Below are positions 1 through 8,437 of a DNA stretch of 36,732 nucleotides, in pieces. Below the pieces are notes generated by a model. It was not told the DNA's origin and made no database searches. It saw only the letters and a list, made by a program, of their open reading frames with translations. The stretch is taken from contig CAMNDY010000018.1 of the NCBI GenBank assembly GCA_946535985.1, positions 1-36,732 of the forward strand, in the 5' to 3' direction. A program made the position numbers and the translations under genes. Origin of the DNA: an uncultured Treponema sp. Lineage in GTDB: Bacteria > Spirochaetota > Spirochaetia > Treponematales > Treponemataceae. Numbering within the stretch: position 1 is the first letter of the stretch; the number at the start of each line of letters is the position of its first letter.

Positions 1-2
1 GT

Positions 3-2231
3 AAGATTTACGGCGACCCTGTAGTTGCAGAAAGTGCCCGCAAGTTTATGATTTCGGACCTTTGTGCTTTGATTCCTCTTGTAATCATTGTTGTTTTGCT
101 GTCACTTTTCTTCAGCTTTAAGACACTGGACGGCACACTGCTTCCTCTTATTACAGTTGTTATGTCTGCTGCCTGGACAATGGGACTTATGGCTATGCTT
201 GGAATCACCTTTACTCTGGTTTCCAGCGTTATTCCTGTTGCCCTTATTGCAGTTGGTTCTGCTTACGGTATTCACGTTCTTACACATTATTATGTTGCAC
301 TTGATGGGGTAGAAGGAGAGCTTACCCGTGAAAAATATGAAGAGGCAATTTTTGCCGGACTTAAAGAAGTAATGAAGGCTGTCCTCCTTGCCGGCATTAC
401 TACAATCGTGGGCTTTATCTCACTGGTTTCAAGTCCTATTGAACCTCTTCACAGTTTTGCAATCTTCACTGCAATTGGTGTTGGTATTGCCCTTCTTCTT
501 TCCATCACATTTATTCCGGCCCTGCTTTTGTGCAAGGATTATAAGAAAGTACAGGCCGGTCGTGAGAAGATGAAGCATCTTACAGAAAAAGTACAGCGTC
601 GTCTTGAACGTGCCCGCCAGCTTGCCGGTGGTAAGGAGATGAAGGATGCCAGTGGTAACACTTTGTATAACATCTATCACTTCTTCTGTGGCAGCCGTGT
701 TCGTCTTGTTCTTTTTACTCTTGTGATTCTGGGCATATCTTATGCCGGCCTTCGTATGCTCAAGATTGATACTGCGATTGTAAATTACTTCCCTGAGAAC
801 TGCCAGCTTCGTCAGGATATTAAATCTATTGATAAAAACTTTGCCGGAACTAACAGCCTGTATTTTACTATCGAAGGCCAGGAAAAGGGTGACCTTACAA
901 AGCCTGAGATTTTGAAGGCTGTTGATGATATGCAGACTTACCTTGCAGAAAATTATGATGGAATCGGAAAGATTGTTTCTTTCACAACCTTCATAAAACG
1001 TATCAATCAGGTCTGGCATGTGCCGGCTACTGGTGATGCACTGGCGGGTGCTGACTCGGGTCTGGCTGCAGGTGATGACTCCATGCTTTTGCCGCAGACT
1101 GCAAACACCGATGCGGGCGAAGGTTTTGATGACTTTGACAGCTTTGACGACTTCGGTGATTTTGGAGACTTTGGAGACGACTTTGCCGCAGATGACGGAT
1201 TCGATGATTTTGGAGATTTCGGTGATTCAGAAGAGGCTTCATCAACTGCCGCAACTGTAGATACAGACTGGGTTGACCCTAACATCGAATACGCTCAGAA
1301 ACTTTCGCAGCCAATGACAACCCAGGAAGTTCTTGCCATGCTCAACCGCGCTTATGTTGCTGCCGGAGCAAAGAATGCCACACCGGAAAAAATGCTTACA
1401 GAACTCGAAAAAGAGTGCAACTACAACGGAATGGCATATTATGAGATTCCTTATGATCCTGCAAAGTATCCGGTTCCAACTCGTGAAGAACTCGCAGGTG
1501 TCGTAAACGGTTATCTTACATTGCTCAGCGGTTCTCTCGATCGCTTTGTAGATGATGATATGAGCCCTCGGGTAATGCGCGTTACCTGCCAGCTCCGCAA
1601 CCACTCAACAGAAGAAACCGGCGAAATCATTGCCGCTGCCAAGAACTTTGCCGCAGAGCACTTCCCTGAAGGCTATACAATTGAAGCAACAGGTGCCGGC
1701 GAAATGGAATACACAATGACAAAGATGATTGTATCAAGCCAGGTTCAGAGCCTTTTGATTTCTTTGATTTCTGTCTTCATCATCATCACAATTGCCTTTG
1801 GTTCAGGCTGGGCCGGACTTGTTGGTGCAGTTCCACTTGCCCTTGCAATTCTTTTGAACTACATGGTAATGGGTTTTGCCGGAATCAACCTTGACCTTGT
1901 AACAAGCATTATCGCTTCAGTTGCAGTTGGCGTCGGCATAGACTACACAATTCACTTCCTTACAACTTACAAGGAAGAGCGTGCAAAATCAGACAATCTG
2001 GAAATTGTTACCCGCGAAACCTTCCGCAAGAGCGGTCATGGAATTGTAACAAACGCACTGGCAGTAGGACTTGGCTTCCTCGTTCTCTGCTTCTCTAAGT
2101 TCGTCGTACTCCGCTACATCGGTGTACTGGTTGCAATCGTAATGTTCACATCAAGCTACCTGGCAATGACAATCATTCCGGGAATACTGAATGTGTTCGA
2201 ACCTCGGTTTATTAGTAAGAAAACAAAATAA
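3..2231 (+). CDS. RND/MMPL-family transporter, 5'-truncated by the window edge
   Basis: The reading frame is open to the first base, so the ATG at 48 is internal and the true start lies upstream. An inner-membrane RND-superfamily (MMPL-like) exporter is inferred. The first hydrophobic block belongs to the N-terminal membrane half, starting 'LIPLVIIVVLLSLFF'. A large periplasmic loop follows and then a second membrane half ('SLLISLISVFIIITIAF', 'VAVGVGIDYTIHFL'). The repeated 'GSAYGIHVLTHYY' and 'VGIDYTIHFLTTYKEE' segments are the paired motifs of the two RND halves. TM1 and the first periplasmic loop are missing. The periplasmic loop carries an insert of about 40 residues made of D/F/G repeats (about nt 1120-1240). 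A LolA-like protein and a porin-like protein follow on the same strand, a layout typical of a lipid/lipoprotein export module. Substrate is unknown. Confidence 0.88.
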   Translation, partial: KIYGDPVVAESARKFMISDLCALIPLVIIVVLLSLFFSFKTLDGTLLPLITVVMSAAWTMGLMAMLGITFTLVSSVIPVALIAVGSAYGIHVLTHYYVALDGVEGELTREKYEEAIFAGLKEVMKAVLLAGITTIVGFISLVSSPIEPLHSFAIFTAIGVGIALLLSITFIPALLLCKDYKKVQAGREKMKHLTEKVQRRLERARQLAGGKEMKDASGNTLYNIYHFFCGSRVRLVLFTLVILGISYAGLRMLKIDTAIVNYFPENCQLRQDIKSIDKNFAGTNSLYFTIEGQEKGDLTKPEILKAVDDMQTYLAENYDGIGKIVSFTTFIKRINQVWHVPATGDALAGADSGLAAGDDSMLLPQTANTDAGEGFDDFDSFDDFGDFGDFGDDFAADDGFDDFGDFGDSEEASSTAATVDTDWVDPNIEYAQKLSQPMTTQEVLAMLNRAYVAAGAKNATPEKMLTELEKECNYNGMAYYEIPYDPAKYPVPTREELAGVVNGYLTLLSGSLDRFVDDDMSPRVMRVTCQLRNHSTEETGEIIAAAKNFAAEHFPEGYTIEATGAGEMEYTMTKMIVSSQVQSLLISLISVFIIITIAFGSGWAGLVGAVPLALAILLNYMVMGFAGINLDLVTSIIASVAVGVGIDYTIHFLTTYKEERAKSDNLEIVTRETFRKSGHGIVTNALAVGLGFLVLCFSKFVVLRYIGVLVAIVMFTSSYLAMTIIPGILNVFEPRFISKKTK

Positions 2232-2235
2232 AAAG

Positions 2236-2258
2236 ATTCTCCGGTCAAGCCGGAGAAT
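2236..2258 (+). terminator. Inverted repeat after the RND gene
   Basis: A perfect 9-bp stem (ATTCTCCGG / CCGGAGAAT) with a 5-nt loop lies 5 bp after the RND stop codon. There is no T-run, so it may be a weak terminator, an mRNA-stabilising hairpin or part of a palindromic repeat. Confidence 0.45.
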
Positions 2259-2268
2259 GGCAAAAACG

Positions 2269-2293
2269 TCATCCCCGGGCTTGACACGGGGAT
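2269..2293 (+). repeat. REP-like palindrome (GTCATCCCCG type)
   Basis: GTCATCCCCG followed by a short loop and CGGGGAT forms a 7-bp stem. It shares the leading GTCAT with the repeats at 3103 and 4933 but has a different stem. It lies directly upstream of the ribosome-binding site of the next gene, so it would sit in the intercistronic mRNA. Confidence 0.5.
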
Positions 2294-2309
2294 CTCAAAG
2301 GAGATTTAT

Positions 2310-3098
2310 ATGAAACTTTCAAAGACATTCGCAGTTTTGACTGCACTCACAATTTTCGCTGGTTCAGCTTTCGCCGACACAAAGGGAACTGAAATCATGA
2401 CAACTGTAGCAAATTTCAAAAAGCCTAGCTTCTCCCGCAGTCAGGTAATTATGAGCCTGCAGGACAAGAGCGGTTCAAAAGAAGACCGCCAGATTATTGA
2501 GTACGGAAAAGAAGCCGACGGAAAAACTTACGTTGTAATGGACTTCAAGGGACCTGCTAACGTAAAGGATACCCGCTTCCTTCAGATTACAAATGACAAG
2601 GGTCCGGATGACAAGTTTATTTATCTTCCATCTTTGAAATCAGTTCGCCGTGTAAACTCAAGCGAAGGTTCAAAATCTTTCATGGGTTCAGATGCAACTT
2701 ACGATGACCTTTCTACACGTGATGTTTCTGAAGATGACCACGAGTATCTTCGCGAAGAAAAGATGACTGTTGAAAGCGGCAAGTCTTATGACTGCTACGT
2801 AATCAAAGAAGTTCCTCTCGACAAAAAAGGAACTCAGTACAACTACCGCATGGTTTGGGTTGATAAGGAAACAATGTACCCGATTCACACAGAGATGTAC
2901 GACAAGAACGACAAGCTGGTAAAGGTTCTCGAAGTTTTGAAAATTCAGAAAATCAACGGCTACGACATGCCGATGGAAAACAAACTCAAGAATGTTCAGA
3001 CCGGCCACAGTACAACTCTTAAGATTCTCAAGGTTGAGGTTGATAAGCCTCTCCCTGACAGAGTGTTTACACAGAACTTCCTTACTACAGGAAAATAA
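2310..3098 (+). CDS. Outer-membrane lipoprotein-sorting (LolA-like) exported protein
   Basis: A 262-aa protein with a clean signal peptide (MKLSKTFAVLTALTIFAGSAFA, shown here only as the first 22 residues ending AFA). AAAGGAG lies 7-8 bp before the ATG. The mature part matches the outer-membrane lipoprotein-sorting family: 'IMTTVANFKKP' at the start, central 'DDKFIYLPSLKSVRRV' with the 'SFMGSDATYDDL' segment, and 'YRMVWVDKETMYPIHTEMYD' later. It probably binds a hydrophobic ligand in the periplasm and works with the upstream RND transporter, since this RND/LolA-like pairing is common in bacteria. It is not the housekeeping LolA by itself. The ligand is unknown. Confidence 0.85.
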   Translation: MKLSKTFAVLTALTIFAGSAFADTKGTEIMTTVANFKKPSFSRSQVIMSLQDKSGSKEDRQIIEYGKEADGKTYVVMDFKGPANVKDTRFLQITNDKGPDDKFIYLPSLKSVRRVNSSEGSKSFMGSDATYDDLSTRDVSEDDHEYLREEKMTVESGKSYDCYVIKEVPLDKKGTQYNYRMVWVDKETMYPIHTEMYDKNDKLVKVLEVLKIQKINGYDMPMENKLKNVQTGHSTTLKILKVEVDKPLPDRVFTQNFLTTGK

Positions 3099-3102
3099 AG
3101 TT

Positions 3103-3241
3103 GTCATTCCGAACTTGTTTCGGAATCAATAACGAAGATGCTGAACCTTCGCAGCATAGCTGCTCGGAGACTCGCTAAAAACAGTCCACTGGACTGTTTT
3201 TGCCCTGCTTTTGCAGTGCCGCTCCCTAAGTTCAGCATGAC
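3103..3241 (+). repeat. Palindromic intergenic repeat, long form
   Basis: A 139-nt unit that begins GTCATTCCGAA and ends GTTCAGCATGAC, so its ends are inverted (GTCAT...ATGAC). The left end folds as ATTCCGAA-CTTGT-TTCGGAAT. The same ends occur at 4933-4993 in a 61-nt version. The long form contains an extra insert with its own hairpin at 3177-3201. Confidence 0.7.
3177..3201 (+). terminator. Bidirectional intrinsic terminator-like hairpin
   Basis: An 11-bp perfect stem (AAAAACAGTCC / GGACTGTTTTT) with an ACT loop, giving an A-run on one side and a T-run on the other. It lies inside the repeat between the LolA-like and porin-like genes and would limit read-through. Confidence 0.55.
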
Positions 3242-3258
3242 ATAAATTCGAGGTAATC

Positions 3259-4923
3259 ATGAAACTTTCTAAATACATTCTTATAGCTTCGGCTCTTTTA
3301 ATGGGTGCTGTTGCTTATGCTGATGACTTTGACAGCTTCGGGGACTTCGGCTCATTTGGAGATGATGGAACTTCCGGTGCCGCAAGTAAGCTTGAAGTAA
3401 ACGGAAGTGCGGATGTAGATATCCGTGCTTATGTGGACACTGAGGATAAAGCAGGAGACAACCGCTCTACTGAAGAAAAAATCGGAATGGATGTAAATCC
3501 CGCAGCTGCTCTTGAATTTAAATACAGCGGAAGTAAATCTGATGTTCAGCTTAATCTTAAGATTGATGAGGATACTGTAAAAAATCATCCTGTTGATATT
3601 ATTGATGAAGCAGTTCTGCGCGGCTATTTCGATAATCTGACAGTTGAAGCGGGTAAAATGAAAATCGTCTGGGGCAAGGGAGACAAGCTTCATGTCATCG
3701 ATAATTTTAATGCGGACGATTATTCAGATTTTATCATTCCAGATTACATTGACCGCCGTATAAGCACTCCAATGGTTCGTGCAGTTTACAGTCTGCCTGT
3801 AGCAAATATCAATATTGAAGGCGTTTATACTCCGCTTCTTGCAACTGATCGTTTTGCAACTGAGGGCTGCTGGACTCCGGCACAGGTTACAGCTCTTACA
3901 GAAGGTGCAAGAAAAATAGTTTCTATGAATCTTCTGGGGCTTGAAGGTAAAGCTGCTGCCGCAAATGCTGAGGCTGCCGCAGATACAACAAGTACAAAAG
4001 CGGCAAAACAGCGGGAAGCTCTTGCTGCTGACAAAGCATATCTTGAATATCTGACTTTTGCAAATAAGCTTTCAGCTAATCCGAATTCAATATATCCTGA
4101 TGTAAAGAATCTTAAGTATGGTCAGTATGGACTTAGAGTTCTCGGAACAGCTGGAACAGTTGATTTAGGTGCAAGCTACTATTACGGATGGTATAAGCAG
4201 CCTTCTGTAAATTATTCAAGCTATATTAAGAGTATTGAAACTATGGTAAATCAAATTGCTGCGGATCCGACATCTTTAGGCCTGTATCAGGGCCTCCTTG
4301 CACAGGGTAAATCACAATCTGAAGTGCTTCAGTCTCTTGCCGTAGCAAACGGCTGGCAGTTTGGTCTTCCTGTTCTTGCTTACGACCGTAAACAGACTTT
4401 CGGACTTGAGTGTGCAACAGTTCTCTGGCACTTTAATGTACGAGGTGAGCTTGCATATAATCTGACTGATGATATTGCTGGTACAGATCCCTGGGTACAT
4501 AACAATTCCATTGCCTGGCTTGGCGGTTTTGATATAGACCTTCCTTTCTGGAATGCAAATCTTAATGTTCAGGAAACTGGTACTTTGATTCTTAATGGGG
4601 ATGAGTGTGATAAGAATCATAAAAAGTATGCAGAATATTCAGCAAATGATGTTGATTATTCAAAGAAAGGTTATACAAACAATAAGATTGTTGCGAACTT
4701 TTCGACATCATTTATGAACGATAAACTTGCACCGGAAATAACTGTAATGTACGGTATTGAACGAGGTGACCTTGTAGTTATGCCAAAGCTTACTTATAAG
4801 CCGGATCAGAATCTTACATTCACAGCCAGTGGTATGATTATCAACTGCGCAAATGAAGACAGTGAGTTTTACGGCTGGCGCAAAAACAGCTTTGTAAGCC
4901 TTAAAGCTAAATATCAGTTTTAG
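3259..4923 (+). CDS. Exported beta-barrel (porin-like) outer-membrane protein
   Basis: A 554-aa protein with a signal peptide (MKLSKYILIASALLMGAVAYA) almost identical in its first five residues to that of the preceding LolA-like protein. GAGGT lies before the ATG. The mature N-terminus is acidic-aromatic (DDFDSFGDFGSFGDD), the same motif as in the RND loop. The remainder alternates polar and hydrophobic residues in the manner of beta strands and ends in 'SLKAKYQF', a C-terminal aromatic typical of outer-membrane barrels. An Ala-rich helical insert lies around residues 225-260. It is probably the outer-membrane partner of the upstream transporter. No precise family is assigned. Confidence 0.75.
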   Translation: MKLSKYILIASALLMGAVAYADDFDSFGDFGSFGDDGTSGAASKLEVNGSADVDIRAYVDTEDKAGDNRSTEEKIGMDVNPAAALEFKYSGSKSDVQLNLKIDEDTVKNHPVDIIDEAVLRGYFDNLTVEAGKMKIVWGKGDKLHVIDNFNADDYSDFIIPDYIDRRISTPMVRAVYSLPVANINIEGVYTPLLATDRFATEGCWTPAQVTALTEGARKIVSMNLLGLEGKAAAANAEAAADTTSTKAAKQREALAADKAYLEYLTFANKLSANPNSIYPDVKNLKYGQYGLRVLGTAGTVDLGASYYYGWYKQPSVNYSSYIKSIETMVNQIAADPTSLGLYQGLLAQGKSQSEVLQSLAVANGWQFGLPVLAYDRKQTFGLECATVLWHFNVRGELAYNLTDDIAGTDPWVHNNSIAWLGGFDIDLPFWNANLNVQETGTLILNGDECDKNHKKYAEYSANDVDYSKKGYTNNKIVANFSTSFMNDKLAPEITVMYGIERGDLVVMPKLTYKPDQNLTFTASGMIINCANEDSEFYGWRKNSFVSLKAKYQF

Positions 4924-4932
4924 TGGTTCTGT

Positions 4933-4993
4933 GTCATTCCGAACTTGTTTCGGAATCTCATATACAAAGATGCTGAAACAAGTTCAGCATGAC
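4933..4993 (+). repeat. Palindromic intergenic repeat, short form
   Basis: A 61-nt unit with the same ends as the 3103 copy (GTCATTCCGAA ... GTTCAGCATGAC). Its first 25 nt match that copy exactly. A further partial end, GTTCAGTATGAC, follows at 5004-5015. Confidence 0.7.
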
Positions 4994-5010
4994 AAATAAG
5001 AAAGTTCAGT

Positions 5011-5487
5011 ATGACAAAGAACAAAGAAAAAACCTCTTCCCCAATCAATAAAATAAAACTTGCCCGAGCCTTTGATCTTTGCAAAGAAGCTGATATCCGC
5101 TACGAAGATTATATAGACCGCGTCCTCTGCCTTCCTCGTAATGCCGCAAAAGATATTCGAAAAGTTGCGGAAGAAGCGGCCGTTGCCATTGCGTCTGGAA
5201 TTGCCCGCCGGGGAGCAAAGCCTCTTGTAGTTACAAACATGACATTTTTGCAGAGAGCCTACGACCAGATTTCCCAGGATGTCTGCATCAACAAAACTCC
5301 CGTCACCATGCTGATGAACTATTCTTCTTTTGACGGACTTACTGATGTAACTCACCTGGGGATTTTCGGACTTGCGGCTTTTACAAATATCCCGAATCTT
5401 GTTGTCCTCTGTCCTTCAAGTGCGGAAGAATACATTTCCATGCTGGACTGGAGTCTTGACCAAAAGGAAAATCCCGTTTTCTGCTAA
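5011..5487 (+). pseudogene. Remnant of a DXS-like / transketolase pyrimidine-binding gene
   Basis: The 158-residue frame matches the pyrimidine-binding domain of 1-deoxy-D-xylulose-5-phosphate synthase or transketolase: 'VVTNMTFLQRAYDQI', then 'GLTDVTHLGIFGLAAF' and 'IPNLVVLCPSSAEEY'. It stops at 'ENPVFC', where the family normally continues into the rest of this domain and the C-terminal transketolase domain. The N-terminal thiamine-diphosphate domain is also missing and the usual GIAE catalytic segment is not visible. The first ATG is supplied by a piece of the intergenic repeat and has no Shine-Dalgarno. This indicates a decayed fragment, although a short divergent protein cannot be excluded. 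Confidence 0.65.
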
Positions 5488-5526
5488 ATCAAATTTTTTT
5501 CATATTTGATTTTTCCATAAGTCTTT

Positions 5527-5925
5527 CTAGAAAGAATATCTAACTGGATTTTGCCCCATGATATATAATTCTCCTAATTTTTTTCCTACGTACTTTTCTC
5601 TGATAGATTCTGGAGCAATCATGCTTTTACTGTATTCCCCATCATCTGTATCATCCTTTGTGCCAAAAACCCATCGTTCATTGTTAAAAGATAAAACATC
5701 ATTTCCTGAATCTGTTTCAAGATGCCATGTTTTTTTTACAGGTTTATAAACTTCCCGTACAATATTATCAACAACAACCATTACATAATCTGCCTGAAGA
5801 ACTTTTTCCCTATTTGCTTTCCACCATTTTCTTCCTGCATTAAAAACACTGCCACGAGAACTGATGACTTTTTCACTCGTGCTGACAAGCATTATATCTT
5901 CAACTATATTTGAAATAATATCCAT
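5527..5925 (-). CDS. Uncharacterised 132-aa protein
   Basis: The start is the ATG at 5925, preceded by GAGGA five bases away. The protein is soluble, with no signal peptide. Noticeable segments are 'GRKWWKANREKVLQADYVMV', 'IVREVYKPVKKTWHLE', 'RWVFGTKDD' and a C-terminal 'REKYVGKKLG...GQNPVRYSF'. This order of motifs resembles a small domain seen at the ends of some restriction- or nuclease-associated proteins, but I cannot name the family. It converges on the DXS-like remnant and is followed leftward by nothing on the same strand. Confidence 0.7.
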   Translation of the reverse strand: MDIISNIVEDIMLVSTSEKVISSRGSVFNAGRKWWKANREKVLQADYVMVVVDNIVREVYKPVKKTWHLETDSGNDVLSFNNERWVFGTKDDTDDGEYSKSMIAPESIREKYVGKKLGELYIMGQNPVRYSF

Positions 5926-5986
5926 ATTTTCCTCATTAACCAGATTATAAAGTCAAACTTATAACAATGAATTCAGGGATTTTGCT

Positions 5987-6508
5987 TTACTCTGCAATTT
6001 TCTTTATTTCGTCCATAACTCTGTTGAGTTTTTCCTGCTTGGCGTTTTCGTTGGCAACAAACTCAGCATAATCAGCATTTGTTTCATCGAAGAAATCCAT
6101 TCTGTCGAAAGTCAGCTTTCCACTTTTGTAAGTGAACATGCAACGGGTTACGCGATTTCCGTAATCGACCCAGGCAACACCGTACTTTGCGCCGCATTTC
6201 TTCATTTCTTCGCAGATACGGGCAATGTCAGCAGAATCCGTTTCCTTGTAGGTTTTTCTGAAATAACCAATGTCACTTTCAGTCTTTGCCTTGGTCACAG
6301 ATGTTCCAACCATCGGCTTTTTGTCTTTTGGCTGAGCGGCCTTGATGTCTACGTCTGCGGTCCCCCATTTTTTATAAAATGCAATTGTAGCCGTAACACC
6401 ATCAGGCATTACCATATCAACACCATAAGCATCAGCGTTAAGAGACTGTGCGGACAATCCGCATACACAAGCCGCAATCAGCACCAACATACCAAAAATC
6501 TTCTTCAT
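5987..6508 (-). CDS. Uncharacterised exported protein, 173 aa
   Basis: The start is placed at the ATG at 6508 (MKKIFGMLVLIAACV...) because GGAGG lies 5 bp upstream. The ATG at 6520 overlaps that ribosome-binding site. A typical signal peptide runs to about residue 20 (GLSAQS). The mature part is 150 residues, lysine/aspartate rich, and ends in a charged helix (ENAKQEKLNRVMDEIKKIAE). No family was recognised. It is divergent from the XRE regulator, with shared dyads between them, so the regulator may control it. Confidence 0.75.
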   Translation of the reverse strand: MKKIFGMLVLIAACVCGLSAQSLNADAYGVDMVMPDGVTATIAFYKKWGTADVDIKAAQPKDKKPMVGTSVTKAKTESDIGYFRKTYKETDSADIARICEEMKKCGAKYGVAWVDYGNRVTRCMFTYKSGKLTFDRMDFFDETNADYAEFVANENAKQEKLNRVMDEIKKIAE

Positions 6509-6531
6509 AAATTCCTCCATTATTATATAAC

Positions 6532-6577
6532 ATAAGCAACTGCTTATATTTTGAAAATTATAAACTATAGCTTATAA
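6532..6577. promoter_or_regulatory. Dyad operators between exported protein and XRE regulator
   Basis: A perfect 7-bp inverted repeat, ATAAGCA-AC-TGCTTAT, lies at 6532-6547. A second dyad, TTATAA-N8-TTATAA, lies at 6558-6577 and also contains GCTTAT. They occupy the divergent promoter region of two genes, one of which encodes a DNA-binding protein. Autoregulation by that XRE protein is an inference. Confidence 0.5.
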
Positions 6578-6610
6578 TAAGTCAATTATTTTATCTTTAT
6601 ACTATTAGCC

Positions 6611-6832
6611 ATGTCGATTAATATTGCCGTGGCAGAAACTCTAAGGGGGCTTCGCCTGAAAAAAGGTATTTCTCAGGAAAAGCTTGCGGAAGCAATAGAT
6701 TCACACCAGGTTTATATTTCTGAGATTGAGAACGGTAAAAAGACACCTTCCCTGGCTGTAATTTATAGAATCGCCCAATTTTTCAACCTTTCGCTTAGTG
6801 AATTTGCTGCACTTGTTGAAGCAAAACTGTAA
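6611..6832 (+). CDS. XRE-family helix-turn-helix regulator
   Basis: A 73-aa protein consisting of a single Cro/CI-type HTH. 'LRLKKGISQEKLAEAIDSHQ' forms helices 1-2, and 'VYISEIENGKKTPSLAVIYR' forms the recognition helix and its follow-on, with the classic SxIENG segment. It has no sensor domain. No Shine-Dalgarno is visible, and the start codon lies about 35 bp after the AT-rich dyad region, so the transcript may be leaderless or poorly translated. Dyad sites at 6532-6577 are candidate operators. Confidence 0.85.
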   Translation: MSINIAVAETLRGLRLKKGISQEKLAEAIDSHQVYISEIENGKKTPSLAVIYRIAQFFNLSLSEFAALVEAKL

Positions 6833-6870
6833 TCTTCTTTTGAAAATATAACATCATTCATATTTTTTTT

Positions 6871-6892
6871 GGTCAACCTGCGGGCGACTTTT
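6871..6892 (+). repeat. Direct repeat flanking the transglutaminase-like gene (left copy)
   Basis: GGTCAACCTGCGGGCGACTT, closely matched by GGTCAATTTGCAGGCGACTT at 8387-8406. The two copies bracket the gene at 6936-8210 in the same orientation. Confidence 0.5.
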
Positions 6893-6935
6893 AGAAAAAA
6901 AATATCACCAAAAACTGCACCACCGCTATTCCATT

Positions 6936-8210
6936 TTATAATTTTAATCCAAAACCAACACCAGCCCCTACAGAAAAACCAAACACATTGTTATATGAAA
7001 CTTCTACTTTTGTAAAAAGGTGCGAAATATTTATTATAAATCCAGTTTCTGCTTTCCATGCAAAACAACCAGTATCTGGGATACCGGCTATTTCATTTGG
7101 TTTACCATACCTATTTGAAAAGTCAAAGCGAAGTCCTGCACCGCCGCCAACATACCAAGCGACATTTGTAAATAGACGTCTTACAAAATCAACTTCAAAA
7201 AGCCCTCCATGGAGATTGTTTTCTGCTTCAAGATTGTGAAGATAGTCAAGCCCTATAATCATTGCTATAGAATCTAAAAATACTGGCATTTCAAGACCAA
7301 AAGCCATTTTATTTATATTAAGAGATTTTCCCGTTATAGTTGAAAAAGGAATATCTGCCGAAGCTATCAAAGCAATATAATGATGTTTCATATGACTGTA
7401 ATCAACATCAATAAATGGCTTTCTGATTAATGTATCTACAATTGCTTCTGCAACAACATCTGTCCAGTCTGTACCAGAGTCCTGCAGAATCTCATTCCTA
7501 TTAGTTGAATTTGCAGATTTACTAGGAGCTTTTCTTTGTCCCATTGAAGGTGGCAGCGGCAGATTATCCAAGGATGAAGGATAATTGACACAAAACTTTA
7601 TGTCTGGACGACATTGAATTTCTTCACCATTTTTTACATAGCCATATACAACATAGCCAAGATTATCTGTCCAGGTCGGATCAATCCAGAACTGAACTCC
7701 ATCTGCACGTTCAATCCAAATCCAAGCGTGATGAGTTGCTCCGTCATGAGTTTTTACATTACGCTCGCCACCAGACGGAATTATCACATAAACACCGTTC
7801 TGAACAGTTGTATGATTACTTTTCGTTCCTGGATATTGAAGAATTGTCAGATTGTTGTTTTCATGAGTTCCAGCTATCCAAAACTTATTTTCATACATTC
7901 CTTGCTCGTTATACCAAGACTGATATTTTTCTATATCCTGATAGGCAAACTGTGCGTAATCAAAGCAGACCCCATAAAAAGTTGTTGTCCGTGTCATATT
8001 TCCAGACATATCCTTAAAACGCTCTGCCATCATTGCAGGTGTATAATAGTCGTGTGGGTCATCATACCAACCGCCGCCAGCCTGTGTCGCCGAGTATTGT
8101 CCTATACAGGCAGTTTGAATCGCAAGGTCTTGAATTGCATCAGTAAAGGAATCTGCAAAGGAATTAACTGCAATAATGAACGCGAGCATTGTAAAAATAA
8201 GTCTTTTCAC
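6936..8210 (-). CDS. Exported transglutaminase-like protein with C-terminal barrel-like region
   Basis: The start is assigned to the GTG at 8210, which has a strong AAGGAGG 6 bp upstream and begins a signal peptide (VKRLIFTMLAFIIAVNSFA). The frame is also open upstream, but without such a signal. Numbering from the GTG, a transglutaminase-like triad is visible: Cys82 in 'YGVCFDYAQFAY', His161 in 'HHAWIWI' and Asp177 in 'FWIDPTW'. After a linker (about 225-260) the C-terminal 160 residues have alternating patterns and glycine/aromatic segments ending 'VGAGVGFGLKL', resembling an 8-strand outer-membrane barrel. The likely role is a surface or periplasmic peptidase or amidase anchored in the outer membrane. 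Substrate is unknown. A single gene flanked by short direct repeats. Confidence 0.75.
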   Translation of the reverse strand: MKRLIFTMLAFIIAVNSFADSFTDAIQDLAIQTACIGQYSATQAGGGWYDDPHDYYTPAMMAERFKDMSGNMTRTTTFYGVCFDYAQFAYQDIEKYQSWYNEQGMYENKFWIAGTHENNNLTILQYPGTKSNHTTVQNGVYVIIPSGGERNVKTHDGATHHAWIWIERADGVQFWIDPTWTDNLGYVVYGYVKNGEEIQCRPDIKFCVNYPSSLDNLPLPPSMGQRKAPSKSANSTNRNEILQDSGTDWTDVVAEAIVDTLIRKPFIDVDYSHMKHHYIALIASADIPFSTITGKSLNINKMAFGLEMPVFLDSIAMIIGLDYLHNLEAENNLHGGLFEVDFVRRLFTNVAWYVGGGAGLRFDFSNRYGKPNEIAGIPDTGCFAWKAETGFIINISHLFTKVEVSYNNVFGFSVGAGVGFGLKL

Positions 8211-8386
8211 TTTATTCCTCCTTCTGTTTTTGAACGCACAGTCAATTTCTTTTGACAGCTGATTTTCTTCTTCATATAACAATGACTTGTCTTTTACTTC
8301 TGATGATGAAAACAGAGCATCCAAACTTTCTTTTTTAATTTTTAATGCATCCGTATCATCTTTATATCATCAACTGATAATTTATT

Positions 8387-8409
8387 GGTCAATTTGCAGG
8401 CGACTTTTT
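8387..8409 (+). repeat. Direct repeat flanking the transglutaminase-like gene (right copy)
   Basis: GGTCAATTTGCAGGCGACTT, partner of the 6871 copy with three differences in 20 nt. Confidence 0.5.
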
Positions 8410-8437
8410 AAACTCCTTTCACTGCTGATTCCAGACT

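Noticed and set aside
1007..1285. Ser/Pro/Lys-rich leftward frame opposite the RND loop
   Set aside because: It is the antisense shadow of the D/F/G repeat in the transporter.
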